This document shows, one piece after another, positions 1-12,069 of a stretch of 64,000 bases of DNA. The stretch lies in NCBI GenBank assembly GCA_027924645.1, contig BSBN01001807.1, positions 13,224,001 to 13,288,000 of the forward strand, given 5' to 3'. The notes beneath the pieces are model-generated. The model was not told where the DNA came from. It saw only the letters and a list, made by a program, of their open reading frames with translations, and did not search any database. Source of the DNA: Cunninghamia lanceolata. Taxonomy: Eukaryota > Streptophyta > Pinopsida > Cupressales > Cupressaceae. A program made the translations under genes and the position numbers. How positions within the stretch are numbered: position 1 is the stretch's first letter; the number at the start of each line of letters is the position of its first letter.

Positions 1-2525
1 ACAAAAGGGGATGTGACAATAGGTACAATGATGGTGATGATTATGGTATCATGGATATGCATGTATGTTTGAGCATTGGCATGCCATGGTCATTTATGTG
101 GTTGATAGGTTTGGGTTGTGATGATTTGATTGATTCATGTTTATAGGTGGTGGTGTGGTTTAGTTTTAGGAGGTTGTTTGTATCTCTTGGATGCTTTATT
201 GATTCTTTGACTATGGTTACTCGTTTATGGACTTGTTTGGCAAATCTTATCGGGGGTTGATCTAGTGTTTGAGTCTTAAGGTTTATATATTATCTTCTTT
301 GTTATCTTAGTTTGTAGATTATTGATATGATGATGAGTTTGCATGTTTCATTGTTTGGGATCTATGAGTTATGTGGTCTTGTGGGTTTGGTACCACCCAT
401 TGGTTGTAGCGGGATGACTTGAATGTGGAGTGTCTATATCCACAAGTCTTCTTAGTGTTGATGTAGACTTTGTTAGTTGGCCTTGTGTGGTCATTTGTGC
501 ATTAGTATATTGCATTGGCATGAGAGGATGGATGATTAGAGGGTTTGGATAGTCAGTTATTGGGACTAGTAGCATGTTGTTTATCATGATGCCATGGGTT
601 TCTTGCAATCACAATTTAGTATGAGCTTTGGCAGTGATGTGTATTTGTCACTTAGTGATGGGTGATCTTCTGTAGTGGTTGTGGGTTTCATGGAGAGACT
701 CTTGGATCATGATTTTTGTTACAGTGAGAGTGCTTTGGCATCTTGAGTTCCATTAATAGGAGAGGGTTATCTTCATCTGATTGAAGATTTTGACATCTTG
801 GTTTACTATGAAGGACCCTTGGAATATTTGGTTGAGTTATTGGTTCATGACTTGTAGGTTTTGACAAGTGATCCTTAGTTTAGAGAATGTTTTGGTGTTG
901 TGCCATGGTGCAATTTTGATGCTGGATTCAAGTTTTGGCATGCTATAGGTGTTCTTAGGATCAAGATATGTTTATTGGAATATGTGTTCTCTTAGGTAGA
1001 GATGTTAGATCATGATGTCATGATGTGTTCTTGGATTCTACAGATGTGTAGTGGGAGCTTTGACAATGGTCTACTTAATTCTCTTGGTATCGAGTACATT
1101 GATCTTTTGCTTGGGAACTTCATGATAGTATGGTGTTGCATTTGGAGTTTAGCATGAATTGATAGGTTGTATGTGTTCATGGATACTTGTAGACCTAGGT
1201 GAGGTTAGAGTTCTCTTGGGTTTAGAGACATTTGTTGAGACACTTACTCTTTGGACGTTTCAATAGGAAGTCCAAGGAGCCTTCACTTGGACATGGATGT
1301 GAGCTCATGATGGACCTAAGAGGAGATTGTTCTTGGAGAGAGTTATTGTGGCCCAATGTATCCTGGAGGAACATTCTCATTCCCCACTCATGGTCTACTT
1401 GACGGATAATCATCTAAGAGGTATTTACCCATCATATTTTCAGATGTATTTTGTTTTATGCTTTATCTTCTCATGGATATGGATCTTGAGCTATGTTTGT
1501 TAGTTTTGGAGGGTTCATTTGAGGAGTGTTTGGAATTGTTATCTCCTTATGCATATGAGTTTGATTTATGACATTTATGAGGATTTAGGAGATGTTTATT
1601 GCACTTGTTCCTAGTTATGGAATGGTTATGTGTTTGATCTTCCTTGGTTAGAGTGGCTTACATCCGTGTTGGTCTATTGATTCACATTATATGTTTGGCT
1701 TAGGGTTGAATGGTTGGGTGTTGTTAAGGCTTTTCACTTGGGGTTTTATAAAGGAGATCATATTTGACACAACTTAGTACTTTGAGGTTTTGGTAGGACA
1801 TGGTATGAGTATGATTTATAGGTTTTCTCTCTTTGTTTTTACGGCTACTTCTTAGAGGTTCATGTTCACATGGTTTGTTGTGGTGGACATGGGACAGCTA
1901 TGGTGACATGTTGTGAGGGAGTATGCAGCAATTTTTGTTGCATGTGTGGATCATTGTGATTGTTCTTATTTACTACATTGTATGATTATTAGCCACATCT
2001 TAGTTTGAGTGTTGTTTGGTAGACTTGGTATGCTTTGATCTATTTTCAAATTTGATATTATCCATGTAGTGGGAGTTCCCAAATATGTAAGTTTATCATT
2101 GACATGTTTTATACATGGAGCTTGTGATTGTGGTTTATGGGTTGGATATATTGTTGGCATGAGTTTATTGATGTTGGATACCTTTTTAGGTATGGATGGT
2201 TGGATGTAGTAGCATTTGTGATGAGTGCTATTTCTACTCATGTGGGTTTTTTCCTTAGCAGCAGCTTGGAGCCTTTGTTATCACTTGGATTTGATGCTTG
2301 TGTACTTTTGATTGGTGCATTGTCACCTTGGCTTGTTCCTTTTCTTCCATAGGTGGCATGTTGGAGGATGAGAGGAGTTTTTGCTTGAGATGGTCACTTT
2401 GGTTTTATTGTAGGTATCTTGGTAGAGCATGAGAGCATGTTGGAGATTCATGTGGTTTTATGGATGTCTATGATGATGTGTTTCATCAATTAACCCTTAT
2501 GCAATGTATACAACAAGTGGGAGAA
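1..2525 (+). mobile_element. Non-coding interior of an LTR element (5' part outside window)
   Basis: This T/G-rich stretch has no long open frame on either strand and no recognisable gag, protease, reverse transcriptase or integrase. It runs straight into a purine-rich tract and a well-bounded LTR at 2526, so I read it as the 3' interior of an LTR element whose 5' LTR lies left of the window. The purine tract (AAGTGGGAGAA) and the LTR text resemble Ty1/copia elements. A coding-free interior of at least 2.5 kb suggests a large retrotransposon derivative (LARD) or a fully decayed copia element. Superfamily assignment is inference. Confidence 0.5.
2512..2525 (+). promoter_or_regulatory. Polypurine tract next to 3' LTR
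   Basis: The sequence CAAGTGGGAGAA directly precedes the TG of the LTR, the position of the plus-strand primer in LTR retrotransposons. The AGTGGGAGA pattern is common in plant Ty1/copia elements. Confidence 0.7.
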
Positions 2526-3237
2526 TGTTAGGAAAAGGGTGTTGTACACCTTACACAAAATTGAATTATTTTAATTATGTAAAATAAATATTTATTTGTG
2601 GTGCATCTTCAGTGATGTGTTTAGCTACATTAAATATTTATTTGGGTCCACTTATAAATTTGTATTTTAACATTGGTTAGATATTTTATGTGAGAGATAT
2701 AGGACAAATATTTAATATTTGTAGGAAATATTTAATTTTGGTGTTAATAGTTTTGTGCCCTCATGGCTTTGAGACACATGGTTTTGCCAATACCACAGTT
2801 GTATTTATGTGAGCTTGATTCTATAAAAGCAAGCACATGTTTAGTGGTTGGGGCTAGCTAGTCATTTGGGCTGTCATTTTGGAGTTGGTTTTATGCTATA
2901 TTGAACTCTTCTGGAAGTGCATATGTGAAGCATGGCATGAGATGTGTGGTTTCTTGGACACATGGAGGATGCCTCAGAGGAGCTTGATGTTTTAGAAGTA
3001 TTCATGGAGACTCTATAAGTGTATTGTAATGTTTTCATTGGCAAGTAATAAATTGACTATGGATGCTTTTGGAGGCTGAGTTTTTCCCCCTTGAATGTTT
3101 TCCCAAGGTATATCTTGTGTTATCTTATGATATGTTTTTTGATCTTTGCATTATGGTTATTATGTAATCTTGTATGCATGCTTTTCTATCATAAGGTCAT
3201 GTAGGAAATGGTTTGATCAACCTGTAATTTCCTAACA
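2526..3237 (+). repeat. 3' LTR, 712 bp, copia-like
   Basis: The segment begins TGTTAGGAAA and ends TTTCCTAACA, a perfect 10-bp terminal inverted repeat with the canonical TG...CA ends. A purine tract precedes it, as expected for a 3' LTR on the plus strand. Inside it has a TATA box (TATAAAAG near 2822), an AATAAA-type signal near 3047, and a run reading GAGTTTTTCCCCC followed by TTTTCCC, typical of the end of plant copia LTRs. The 5' partner is not in the window, so identity and age cannot be judged. Confidence 0.85.
2822..2829 (+). promoter_or_regulatory. LTR TATA box
   Basis: TATAAAAG about 300 bp into the LTR, followed by a G/C-richer stretch. This is a normal U3/R promoter placement and agrees with the plus orientation given by the purine tract. 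Confidence 0.5.
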
Positions 3238-6040
3238 AAATTACCAATTGAAATAATAATTATAGATTTAATTTAGTATCTAAAACTTTTAATTCTTGAG
3301 TTTGAGTTTGAGTTTGGTCATTATTGAGGAGTTGCGCTACTGCTATTGGATTTTGTGGCTCTCTAATTTTGAAGAAACAATGATTGCTTCATAGGTTGGA
3401 TTTGATAACATTTTCTAAAGCTTGTGGTATGATCTCTCATGTTGTTTTTCTCCAATTTAGATGATACTCTATGTTATTGAATTGGATAGAAAATTAGCTA
3501 TTACTAGGTACAAGTCATACTAGAATCAGGTACGACAATTGTGGTTTCATACAGGGTTCAACTTTTAGCAGTCAAAATCATCTAGAAATGTTGTAGATCG
3601 AACTAGGGCAATTTTGAGGCCAACATGGCCAATCTAGAATGATTGTAGAGTGATTCTAGAAGTTGACAAAGTCTTCAATGCACTTTTGGTTGACTCTTTG
3701 ACCCTCAAAACCATAAACGACTATCACCAAACATGATACCTGCAAATTTTTCAAGGTATATTTACCTATTTTATGTGTTGAGCACAACAAGAAGGAAAAA
3801 GTTTGGCAAACCTAGAGAGACATGTTTCAAACAAGTAGGCATATTTTGAAAGGTCAAAGCTTGGGTTCTTATCCTTTGAAACCTTATATTTTGAAGGAAG
3901 AAAAACAAAGCTTGTTGTCATGATTATCAACACTTAGCTCCTATTCATAGCAAATAACATACGTTTTCCAATCGAAACAAATATAAAATAAATTACCTCA
4001 CATTTTTTTAATGTTTTTATTTTTATATGTTTAAAATTCATCTAAAAATTAAAAATAGAAAATAAATATTTACTTCTTTTGATTTAAAATTTGAAGTAAG
4101 TGAAAAAAATGTTTATTTATTGAAATATTTATTAATTTATTGTTTATTTAAATTGATATTGAATTAGTATACTATGTTTGTAATATTCATGGTAGTTTTA
4201 TAATATTATTTAGAGATATGTGGTATTGTACACTTAATTCCTACTTTTAGGCTACAAATATGTATAACTATATATTTATTATTCATGATTTTTCTATATA
4301 TTTTTTTGTATGGATGTACCTAGAATATACTCAGCCCACAATTTTTTTTTCCATGTTGGCGTGTGCTGTACCTACACACCCATACCAAATTTCAATTTGG
4401 TAACTTTATGTAAAACTTGGGTGAGGTTATGTCTACCTTTAACAGCGTATGGGGTATGCTATGATCACATTATTAAGAATCCCAAACATTGGTTACACTC
4501 AAATGTACCCTATAACTGTTGCACCACAACCTTGCCACATGTCTAGTGGGATTATGGGTTACCTTATAGCAGTGGGGGATTTGAATCTTAGTTATTCTGT
4601 TAGGAGTGTACCCCATTAATATTACACCAAAACCCATTAAACATGCTAAAATGAAATTTAAAAAGCAAATGTTTCCCTTTTATACCTATTTGCTTTCTAT
4701 TTCAAGTCATAAATTATATACATTTAGTCATATAGTGATGTGATGTTCTATGCTAGTATGAGATGAGACATAATTGTAATTTTGTATATGATGATATTGA
4801 TTTTTGTCTAGAGTTGTAATTATAGTGAAAAACTTGACTTGTTACCAGCACAGTAACCATATATGCATTTGAGGTTAGATCAGACAGGACTAGACAACCA
4901 TGAATTGAGGTTCCAAATTAAAGAAGATACTCTCCTCCTTATTCTAGACCCATTTACACTATTTATTTTTTATGTGTCGAAGAATGCGTAAACAAAACCT
5001 CTTATGTCCACTATATTTTTATTATTTCTAGTGTCTTCAATTTGCTTGTTATTTGAATTGGCATCTTGAGAAGAATTATTGATTAGGGGAGTTCTCTATA
5101 TCATATTTGATGGCCTTTTTTTCAAATCAATTTCATATGGGTTGCCAACAACTCGATCACTATCATCATAACTCATTGGCCTTGCTCTTGTATTGCCTCA
5201 ATGTGGTACCCTCTTGTGCAAACAAATCAGAAGTTTTCCACAAACTTACAAAGGTGAATTAATGGACATTCCACTGATATGGAAGTTTGCCCCTTGGATG
5301 AGTAGATAGCTATTCACTCTGCCACAGATCTTTTTGGAGAACTTTTTAGCTTTTCGGTAATATTTTATCACTTAATTAGAGTTTGATATTATTTGCAGTA
5401 GACTCGTTGAATTAGACATTTCAATGATTTTTCACTAATTTTTTAATCATGGAATAGATATTTATTTTCTCATCCACACAGTAAGAGTTAGCTTCAAGTA
5501 GATGTGAGAGTTCAAGTAGATTTGTTTTGGGTTCATTTTAGCATTCCTTTCTAGGTGCTTTATGAAAGTGGGAATAATGGAAATAGAAGGTCAATTTTTG
5601 TTTATGGCTTGCCCAAATCTAGCTCAGATGTCAAAAATTTAGTGTATACATTTTTAAATATTCATTTGTATTTATTCTTTGATGTGATTGATTTGGGTTT
5701 TCAGCTTCTCAAGGTTGGGGGCACTACTGTAATCTTTGAAGTACAGAGGAGTGTCAGATCATAAGCTCACAAGGAAGAAGCTCACAAACAAGGACTTGAA
5801 GTGAGTGTTGATGGATTTTGTTGTTTGTAGCTAGGAATTGAATCTATATCACATGCAACCACCAAAGTAATGGGAAATCTTGCCATGATTGTGGGACTTG
5901 TTTTGCGAATCACAAGATATGCTCTGGGATTTTAGAAGCTGACTTTTCTCAAGATTCACATTAATTCTTTCGAAAGTCTAGGGAAGGAAAGATAAAAGAT
6001 AAACTTAAAATAAGGAAACTAATCTAAGGTGATGCGCCAG
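3238..6040. other. Unassigned A+T-rich DNA
   Basis: I find no gene, RNA gene or bounded mobile element here. Short open frames (for example 4310-4546 and 5555-5764 on the plus strand) have no recognisable motif and no matching copy elsewhere in the window. The stretch 3950-4310 is strongly A+T rich. It is probably old, unrecognisable repeat DNA. Confidence 0.4.
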
Positions 6041-7589
6041 AAAATAGTACTCCAATTGATGCAGGAACTACACAATGATTTCTTGTTTTAACTCATAACA
6101 TTAACTAGTGGTTGCCAAGAACACAAAGGCATGATTTCAAACCACCTACTAACATCATTTATTAAAGCTAAAAATAGAGGCACATCAACATCTAGAAATT
6201 GAAAGAAAAATTAATAGGCACAGAATAAGCACATGGTACCACTTTTCTTCATTGATGAACCAAGAATAGATTACAAGAGACACAAAGGCACAGTTACAAA
6301 ATATTCAGTTATCTCTAAAAAGCATTCACAAAGGCTTGAAAGTCTATCAACTCTACCTTCAGGGTCCTAGAATTGGCTCAATGAATAAACATTGTCCAAC
6401 CCTTAATACAATGGCTCATAGCCCTATATATAGTAGTTTGATTGCCCTAAGATGAAGTCAGCAAAAAAATATCTACCACAACTAGCTCTGTCTCTAACTC
6501 CATTGTCCTTTGTTGAAACTTGATGGCACCAACTTGCAACATTGAAAGTCCACCAAGATATGTGTAGAAGGTTTGACTATTGCATTGATGTTTCCTTGTG
6601 TTGTGCCACCTAAGGGAACTTGGGTAGCATTGCACCTTTATTAAAAGACTTAGAGGGTTGTTGATTTATCTGTCAGTCACTTGCACACTATTTCTCCTCT
6701 TGATGTTGAAAGGTCCATAAAATTTTTGGTCATAAGATTCCTATGTTGGTCGTGATCTACGACTTGGGAAGGCTCCTTTTCTTTGAATCAATCTCATAGG
6801 TTACTATACCAGATGGTGGCATGGTGCATCTTGTGGCGTTAGGACTACAACTTTGAAACTATGCATGAGCACAAGTGTTAGATCTTCGTGTGGTTCTTAC
6901 CTTTTAGATATTGGGCCTAGCCTTGGCTCATAGTCAAGACACATGGCATCTTGGTGTCTCTCGAAATGGTTGTGACCCTATCAAGGTATTGGGCTTATCC
7001 CATGATGACACTTGGTAGTGACTGTGGCCTTTTTGTTTCACCCAAAGCTTTTAGTGCTCGGGCCCGTCTTAGTGGCACTTGAGACATTTGGTGCTTTAGC
7101 ACTTCCTGGCAATGTTTATCTTTTTGCAACTTTATTGGCTTGCAAAATCTTTCCACATAGGAAGCAACAACACTTTAACCTGGCGGCCTTTCCTTACCCG
7201 ACTCAAAATCTATAGAGGCTCAAAATGAGGGTGGCCACTTTGAAACCATGCGTGATTTGTTCAAACACAGATACATTCAAAATTGATGTCAATCTGCCTT
7301 GACTCAAAAACAAATGTAGAATTGAAATGCTCTATAGTTCTTGGTGATTCTCGGGGAAGTGCACTTGCACATGTCAAATCCTAGACTTCAAAATTGATAG
7401 AAACCAAAATTTCAAAAATGAGAAAGGAGCGATAGACCCTATAGAGCCTTTGGGACAGTCTAAAAAGATGTTGATTCATTCTCTGAAGGCTAACCCTTAT
7501 TCCTTAGTGTCTCAAAGGCTATGTTCAACTCAATTATTTCCTTGTTTGTGCTCTAATCGAGCTAGTGGTTGCAAAATCACCTTAACTTT
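6041..7589. other. Possible decayed LTR or repeat remnant
   Basis: No coding domain is visible. The text near 6235-6460, with CTATATATAG at about 6423 and several AATAAA-like words, looks like LTR regulatory sequence, possibly on the minus strand, but I could not find paired ends or target duplications. The segment ends where element A begins at 7590. Its last five bases (ACTTT) nearly match the five bases after element A (ACTTC). Confidence 0.25.
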
Positions 7590-10565
7590 TGTTGGATTTC
7601 TTCCTTGACTGGATGTTTCCCAGTTATCCCTACAATGTAGCCATCATTGATCAATAGGATTTTCGGGCCAGGGGTCAACAGTACAAGAGATAGACTCTAT
7701 AAATATCTCCTCTTCTTCTTTAGGCTTTGCAGAACCAAGGGGGGTATTCCCTATTCAACATTCATAAGATATGCACCTAAACTTGCTGGGATGTTGACAC
7801 AAAGCAGATAAATTCTCTCTTATGCAGACCAAAACTATGAAATAAGTGTAAAGGGGCTAGCTTTGGGCTTATGCTCAGTTGTGAGACAAAGGATTTTGGT
7901 CCTAAAACTACTTCTAATATCCTAATGGTTTATATTTGAAGTTTGAATTTGTATTTTGTATTTGGATGCAAGACTGGGACCTTGGGTTGTAACCTCAATA
8001 CAAGACCAGACGGGTGCCTATCTCAGGGCTCGGAGTCAATAGACATACACATATGAATGATTGCCATAAACTTGAATCAATAACTAGGTTTCAAGGGGTT
8101 TTTTTAGTGTCTGCCTTACAGATATTTCCAAGGACTGAGTATTTAATCATTCATACTTGATGCTATCCCTGTTCCAACATACCTTTCCCAATGCTTAACC
8201 AAAAACATTTAATTTGTTCCTTGAACAAAGGTAAGAGATTAGACATTCAACATAGAAAATCCATGCTCCTGAATCCCAAATAACCCTTAGCTATTTAGAT
8301 TCAAAAGAAAAGATGCCCACAACTTGGAGACAAATAACCAAATACATGCAACAAAGCATTTCTCATATAAAAACCACATGAAACCAGTAAACTTGTGCAT
8401 AAAACATACAACATATGATTCATAAACTCACAAGACACCAAAATAGAGCCACCAGGGAAGCTGTATCTTATTACTCCACCAAATTTTTTGCCAGTTTCCA
8501 ACAACCCCCAAAAAATGAGTAACACAGTTTTGATATACTTAGAACATGTACTTAGCAGTCAAGTACAATGGTCATTTCAAAACTCTACCAGATACAATGC
8601 ACCAGGGAAATGGCGCCTAAAACATTCAATGCGATAGGTAGAAGAAGAAGGAAGAGTAGGAGAAAATGGGGAAAAGTACTGCCACTTAGGGATTTTCTCA
8701 TCAAATATGGTAGTTGGCCCGTCCATTCGACCCATACCTCTTGCAAACTTCACCAATAATGGCCAACCTACCCGTAACCTCAAGAAATGCAACAATTGCG
8801 TGCTCTGGAACTCTCTCGATTTGAAATGCAACTGTGAAAACATACAACTCTTTTCTGTCAAAATTTTGAATGATGATCGTTGATAAAAATTCTACTGCTG
8901 AGATCTGCAGCCTCAAAACATGCTGAAAAGTCACCCACTAATGAAATCACGCCACGTAGGCTCCCCTTTTCCATCATTGACTTTTCCTAGCGCAAACATA
9001 TGTATTACCTTTTTGCCCATTTTGCCTTCAAATCCTTGTATATGAAAATGCATATACATACAATTGCTTTTGGACACGTGGCAGCCTGCCATTGGATTAC
9101 CGTCACTATGCATTTACCTCTCCATCGGCCGTCGGAAAGGCCCTAAACTTGGCCGCTAATAAGCGATGTCTCACCAATGAGCCATTGTATCAACATGCAT
9201 CTGTGGTTGCATACTTGAGATTGTATATACATACAATCACCAACATACAAAGGCGCAGACTCCAAATTATTATGAAACAAATTGAAATTGAAATCGGGCC
9301 TGGCTTGCATCCTCATTCTTTGTACATCTCCTTGTATATCGCACATACAATGTGTAATGTACATCCTACGGACCCCAGCTAGCTCTGAATCAGATTGGAA
9401 CAGTTTTCAAATCTGACACTTGTATCTAGTTCAATGTATCTCATGTTGCATATCGCATATACAATGCGCTATATACAACCCATGGAACATACAATCGAGC
9501 GGGCACCACCAAGTTCTTGAAACTTTGACTTTGACCGTGATCTTCTTGTACATTTCATTATATCTCTTCATTGTATGTCTGAATATATATTGGGAACATG
9601 CAATCCTAATATATAACCCACGGATGCCACCTTTTTCATAAACATAGTTAACTCCTTGGTCACGTCTGCCCTGCATCTATCTGCTTGTACATTTCACTTG
9701 TATATTGGAGAAATATATAATGCAACATACAAGGAAATGCATTGACCTTTCAACTCTGCTTTTGCATCCATCCCCGCCAGGCCTGATTTGATAAACTTTG
9801 ACGTCTGGGACTTGTATATTTTGCATTGTATGTTCTTTTGTATATCGAATATACATACAATCCTTTTGCATACAACCTATGGGCCCGACCACTGTTTCAA
9901 CATGATTTGAAACCTTTTTGAGATCTGTGACTTGTATATACCCATTGCATATCAAATATACAACAATATATACATGCATAGCCTTACATACAAGGACAGA
10001 ATCTGCAATGGAATATTTGATGCGCATACAACTTGATATGCATATGAAGATGCATACAACAGTGGACCCCACCGCTTGGTTCTTGACTTGGATGTATCTT
10101 TGTATCCTCATCGGCCCCTTGGAGACACTTTGAACTTGTCTGCCGATAGGTAAGGTCTTAGCGACACACACTTTGTATCATCTATCTATTATATGCATCA
10201 GCCATCGGCGAGACGTTAGACTTGGCTACCGATAGACTTTGTTTCATCGATGACACTTTGGATCTTCATCGGCACATCAGAGAAAGCATGAAAAGAGTCG
10301 CCGATGATCACTATCTTGGCGATATAACTTTAGCGACGAGAAAAGGAGGTAACAAGGCAAACAGGGCCAGTCACCCTATGAATGCTAAGGCATGAAAATG
10401 TAATTTAAGTGATTGATGACCTGCTACAGGAGGTCAATGGTGAAATAGAAGATACAATGCATGATTTCAAGGGAAAACAAAACCTAAGAGACTAAGGGTT
10501 TGAGGAAACAAAAATATAGGCTTGTAGACTCAACTCAAAACCTTAACCCTAGGTGGACACCACCA
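7590..10565 (-). repeat. Element A 3' LTR, 2976 bp
   Basis: It begins TGTTGGATTTCTT and ends GACACCACCA on the plus strand, matching 17324-20290 from end to end. The unusually long LTR holds no protein domain. On the minus strand a TATTTATA-like box (opposite TATAAATA at about 7690) lies near the LTR 3' end, which would leave a long U3 and a short R/U5. The middle (about 8990-10330) carries many TGTATAT/ATATACA inverted words and several CATCGGC/GCCGATG words, described separately. Confidence 0.9.
8990..10330. repeat. Hairpin-word module in element A 3' LTR
   Basis: This part of the LTR is packed with TTGTATAT and ATATACAA words in inverted pairs. An example is GATTGTAT-ATAC-ATACAATC at 9219-9238. 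Others lie near 9036-9063, 9330-9350, 9448-9470, 9836-9862 and 9940-9975. The distal part adds CATCGGC and GCCGATG words near 9121-9135, 10200-10265 and 10290-10310. The same module recurs in the other element A LTR, in the LTR at 58648-61327, and in the unrelated-looking LTR of element D. Function is unknown. Confidence 0.75.
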
Positions 10566-10746
10566 TTGGCTTTAACTAGGGACGTGCAGGCGCAAGGTTG
10601 CAGTGAGAACCAGATCACTCCGGGACAAACCAGGCAAAATGCAAAAGTAAAACACCACCGACTATACAAGGTATATACAGATTATTCACACCTAATTTAC
10701 AATGTGCACTCAAGATATTCATTCATGAGAAATAAGGTTTCAGGAA
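10566..10746 (-). other. Element A 3' untranslated interior
   Basis: This stretch lies between the end of the integrase frame and the 3' LTR. Its first 20 or so bases (TTGGCTTTAACTAGGGA) resemble the sequence right of the LTR at 61328 (TTGGCTCTGTCTAGGGA), showing that this border is conserved in the family. A clear polypurine tract is not visible. Confidence 0.5.
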
Positions 10747-12069
10747 CTAACCATGCACAGACAATTCCAGTAGTTCACCACTTAAGGCCTGGAGAAAGTA
10801 GGAATCTTCTCCATGAGTATTGCTGATTTGATATGGGCCCATCCATAAGGGCTCAAATTTACCATGTTTTCCCTTATCCTGATTCTTTGCATTCCAAACC
10901 AAGACCAAGTCACTTATTTGAAACTTCCTTTCTATAGCCCTTTTATCAAACAAAGATTTCACCTTCTGTTGTTTCTTGATATTTGTCTTCTGTGCTTCTC
11001 TTCTAATCTCATCTAGTGCAACCAGTTGATTTATCCTTTCATTCATTGAATCTTCAACATCTTTATCATTTTCTTGTATGAATCTATCAACTGTTAGGAG
11101 ATTATTCATAGGTAACTTAGTTGTTGCACCATATACTAGCTCAAAAGGTGACTTTCCAATTACTTTCTTCAAAGTTATCTGGTCAGCTCATAATGCTAGC
11201 TTTAACTTTGAATCCCATGCCCTTTTGCTCTTGTTTACCATCCTTTTGATGATTTTCATAAGGCTTTTGTTACTTGACTCTACCTAATTGTTTCCTTATG
11301 GATGATATGGTGATGTATATGACAAATCAATCTCATATTTGTTACAAAAATCAACAAACTCACCAGATCTGAAGCACATGGAATTGTCTGTGACCACTTT
11401 GACTGGCACTCCAAATCTGATAATAATGTGTTCTAAAATGAAAACCATCACCACCTTTCTTGTAGCTTTCTTAGTTGGAATGGCTTCAATCTATTTATTA
11501 AAATAGTCAGTAGCAACCAGAATCCAACTGTGTCCTCCACTTGATCTTTCTAAAATTTTCCCTATAAAATCAATTCCCCATTGCTGAAATGGAGCTTCCA
11601 TAGTTATAGTTCTAAGGGGTAATGCACCTTCATACTTAAGTTTTCTTGAGAACCTTTGACAGGGATCACATTTTCTTACCATTTTTTGTGCATCTGAGAA
11701 GAGGGTTGGCCACCAATAACCTTCTCTAAGGGTTTTGTGAGTTGTTGTGTTGGCAGTGTAATGTCCACCACACATTCCTTTATGCATGTCATTTAAAATA
11801 TCCATAGCTTGATTTTCATCCACACATCTAAGTAGGATACCATCAGGATTCTTCCAATACAATTCTCTTTGAATAATTATGTATTTGATAGCATGTAACT
11901 TTAAGGTCCTTTTTTGACTATCACTGAGATGGGAAGGACAATTCAAATTCTGCAAATAATACACAATGTCCTTGTACCATTCAGATTATGACATGTTAAC
12001 AATTTCATCTTGAGCTATATTTACCTGGCATGCTTCCAGATTTGATTGTGTCATCATCTTAGCCAAACC
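10747..12069 (-). pseudogene. Element A integrase (decayed)
   Basis: The product is the Ty3/gypsy integrase, which inserts the element's DNA into the host genome. Reading downward on the minus strand: a zinc-binding N-terminus with His residues around MHKGMCGGHY and the KCDPC pair (about 11640-11800), then the catalytic core with Asp in WGIDFIG (about 11565), Asp in VVTDN (about 11390) and Glu in VESSN (about 11270), then a C-terminal part with SPFELVYG and WMGPYQISN. All three catalytic acidic residues are present. Stops near 11285-11300 (TAA and TAG in place of Gln) and a TGA near 11190 (expected Trp) disable it. It is in the same frame as the upstream RT, 12070-13470, so no net frameshift separates them. 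No chromodomain is seen, in keeping with the Tat group. Confidence 0.88.

Noticed and set aside
2128..2352. Hydrophobic 74-codon plus-strand ORF
   Set aside because: No motif or conserved neighbour; it lies within the T/G-rich non-coding interior.
7012..7215. Hydrophobic plus-strand ORF
   Set aside because: Short, without neighbours in frame or a recognised family; likely chance.
9677..10171. Minus-strand ORF of 164 codons in the element A LTR
   Set aside because: It lies in the TGTATAT-rich module, is interrupted in the sister LTR, and has no domain. Absence of stops follows from the repeated words.
8990..10200. CRISPR-like regularly spaced repeats
   Set aside because: Words are short, vary, and have no constant spacer length; the context is a plant LTR.
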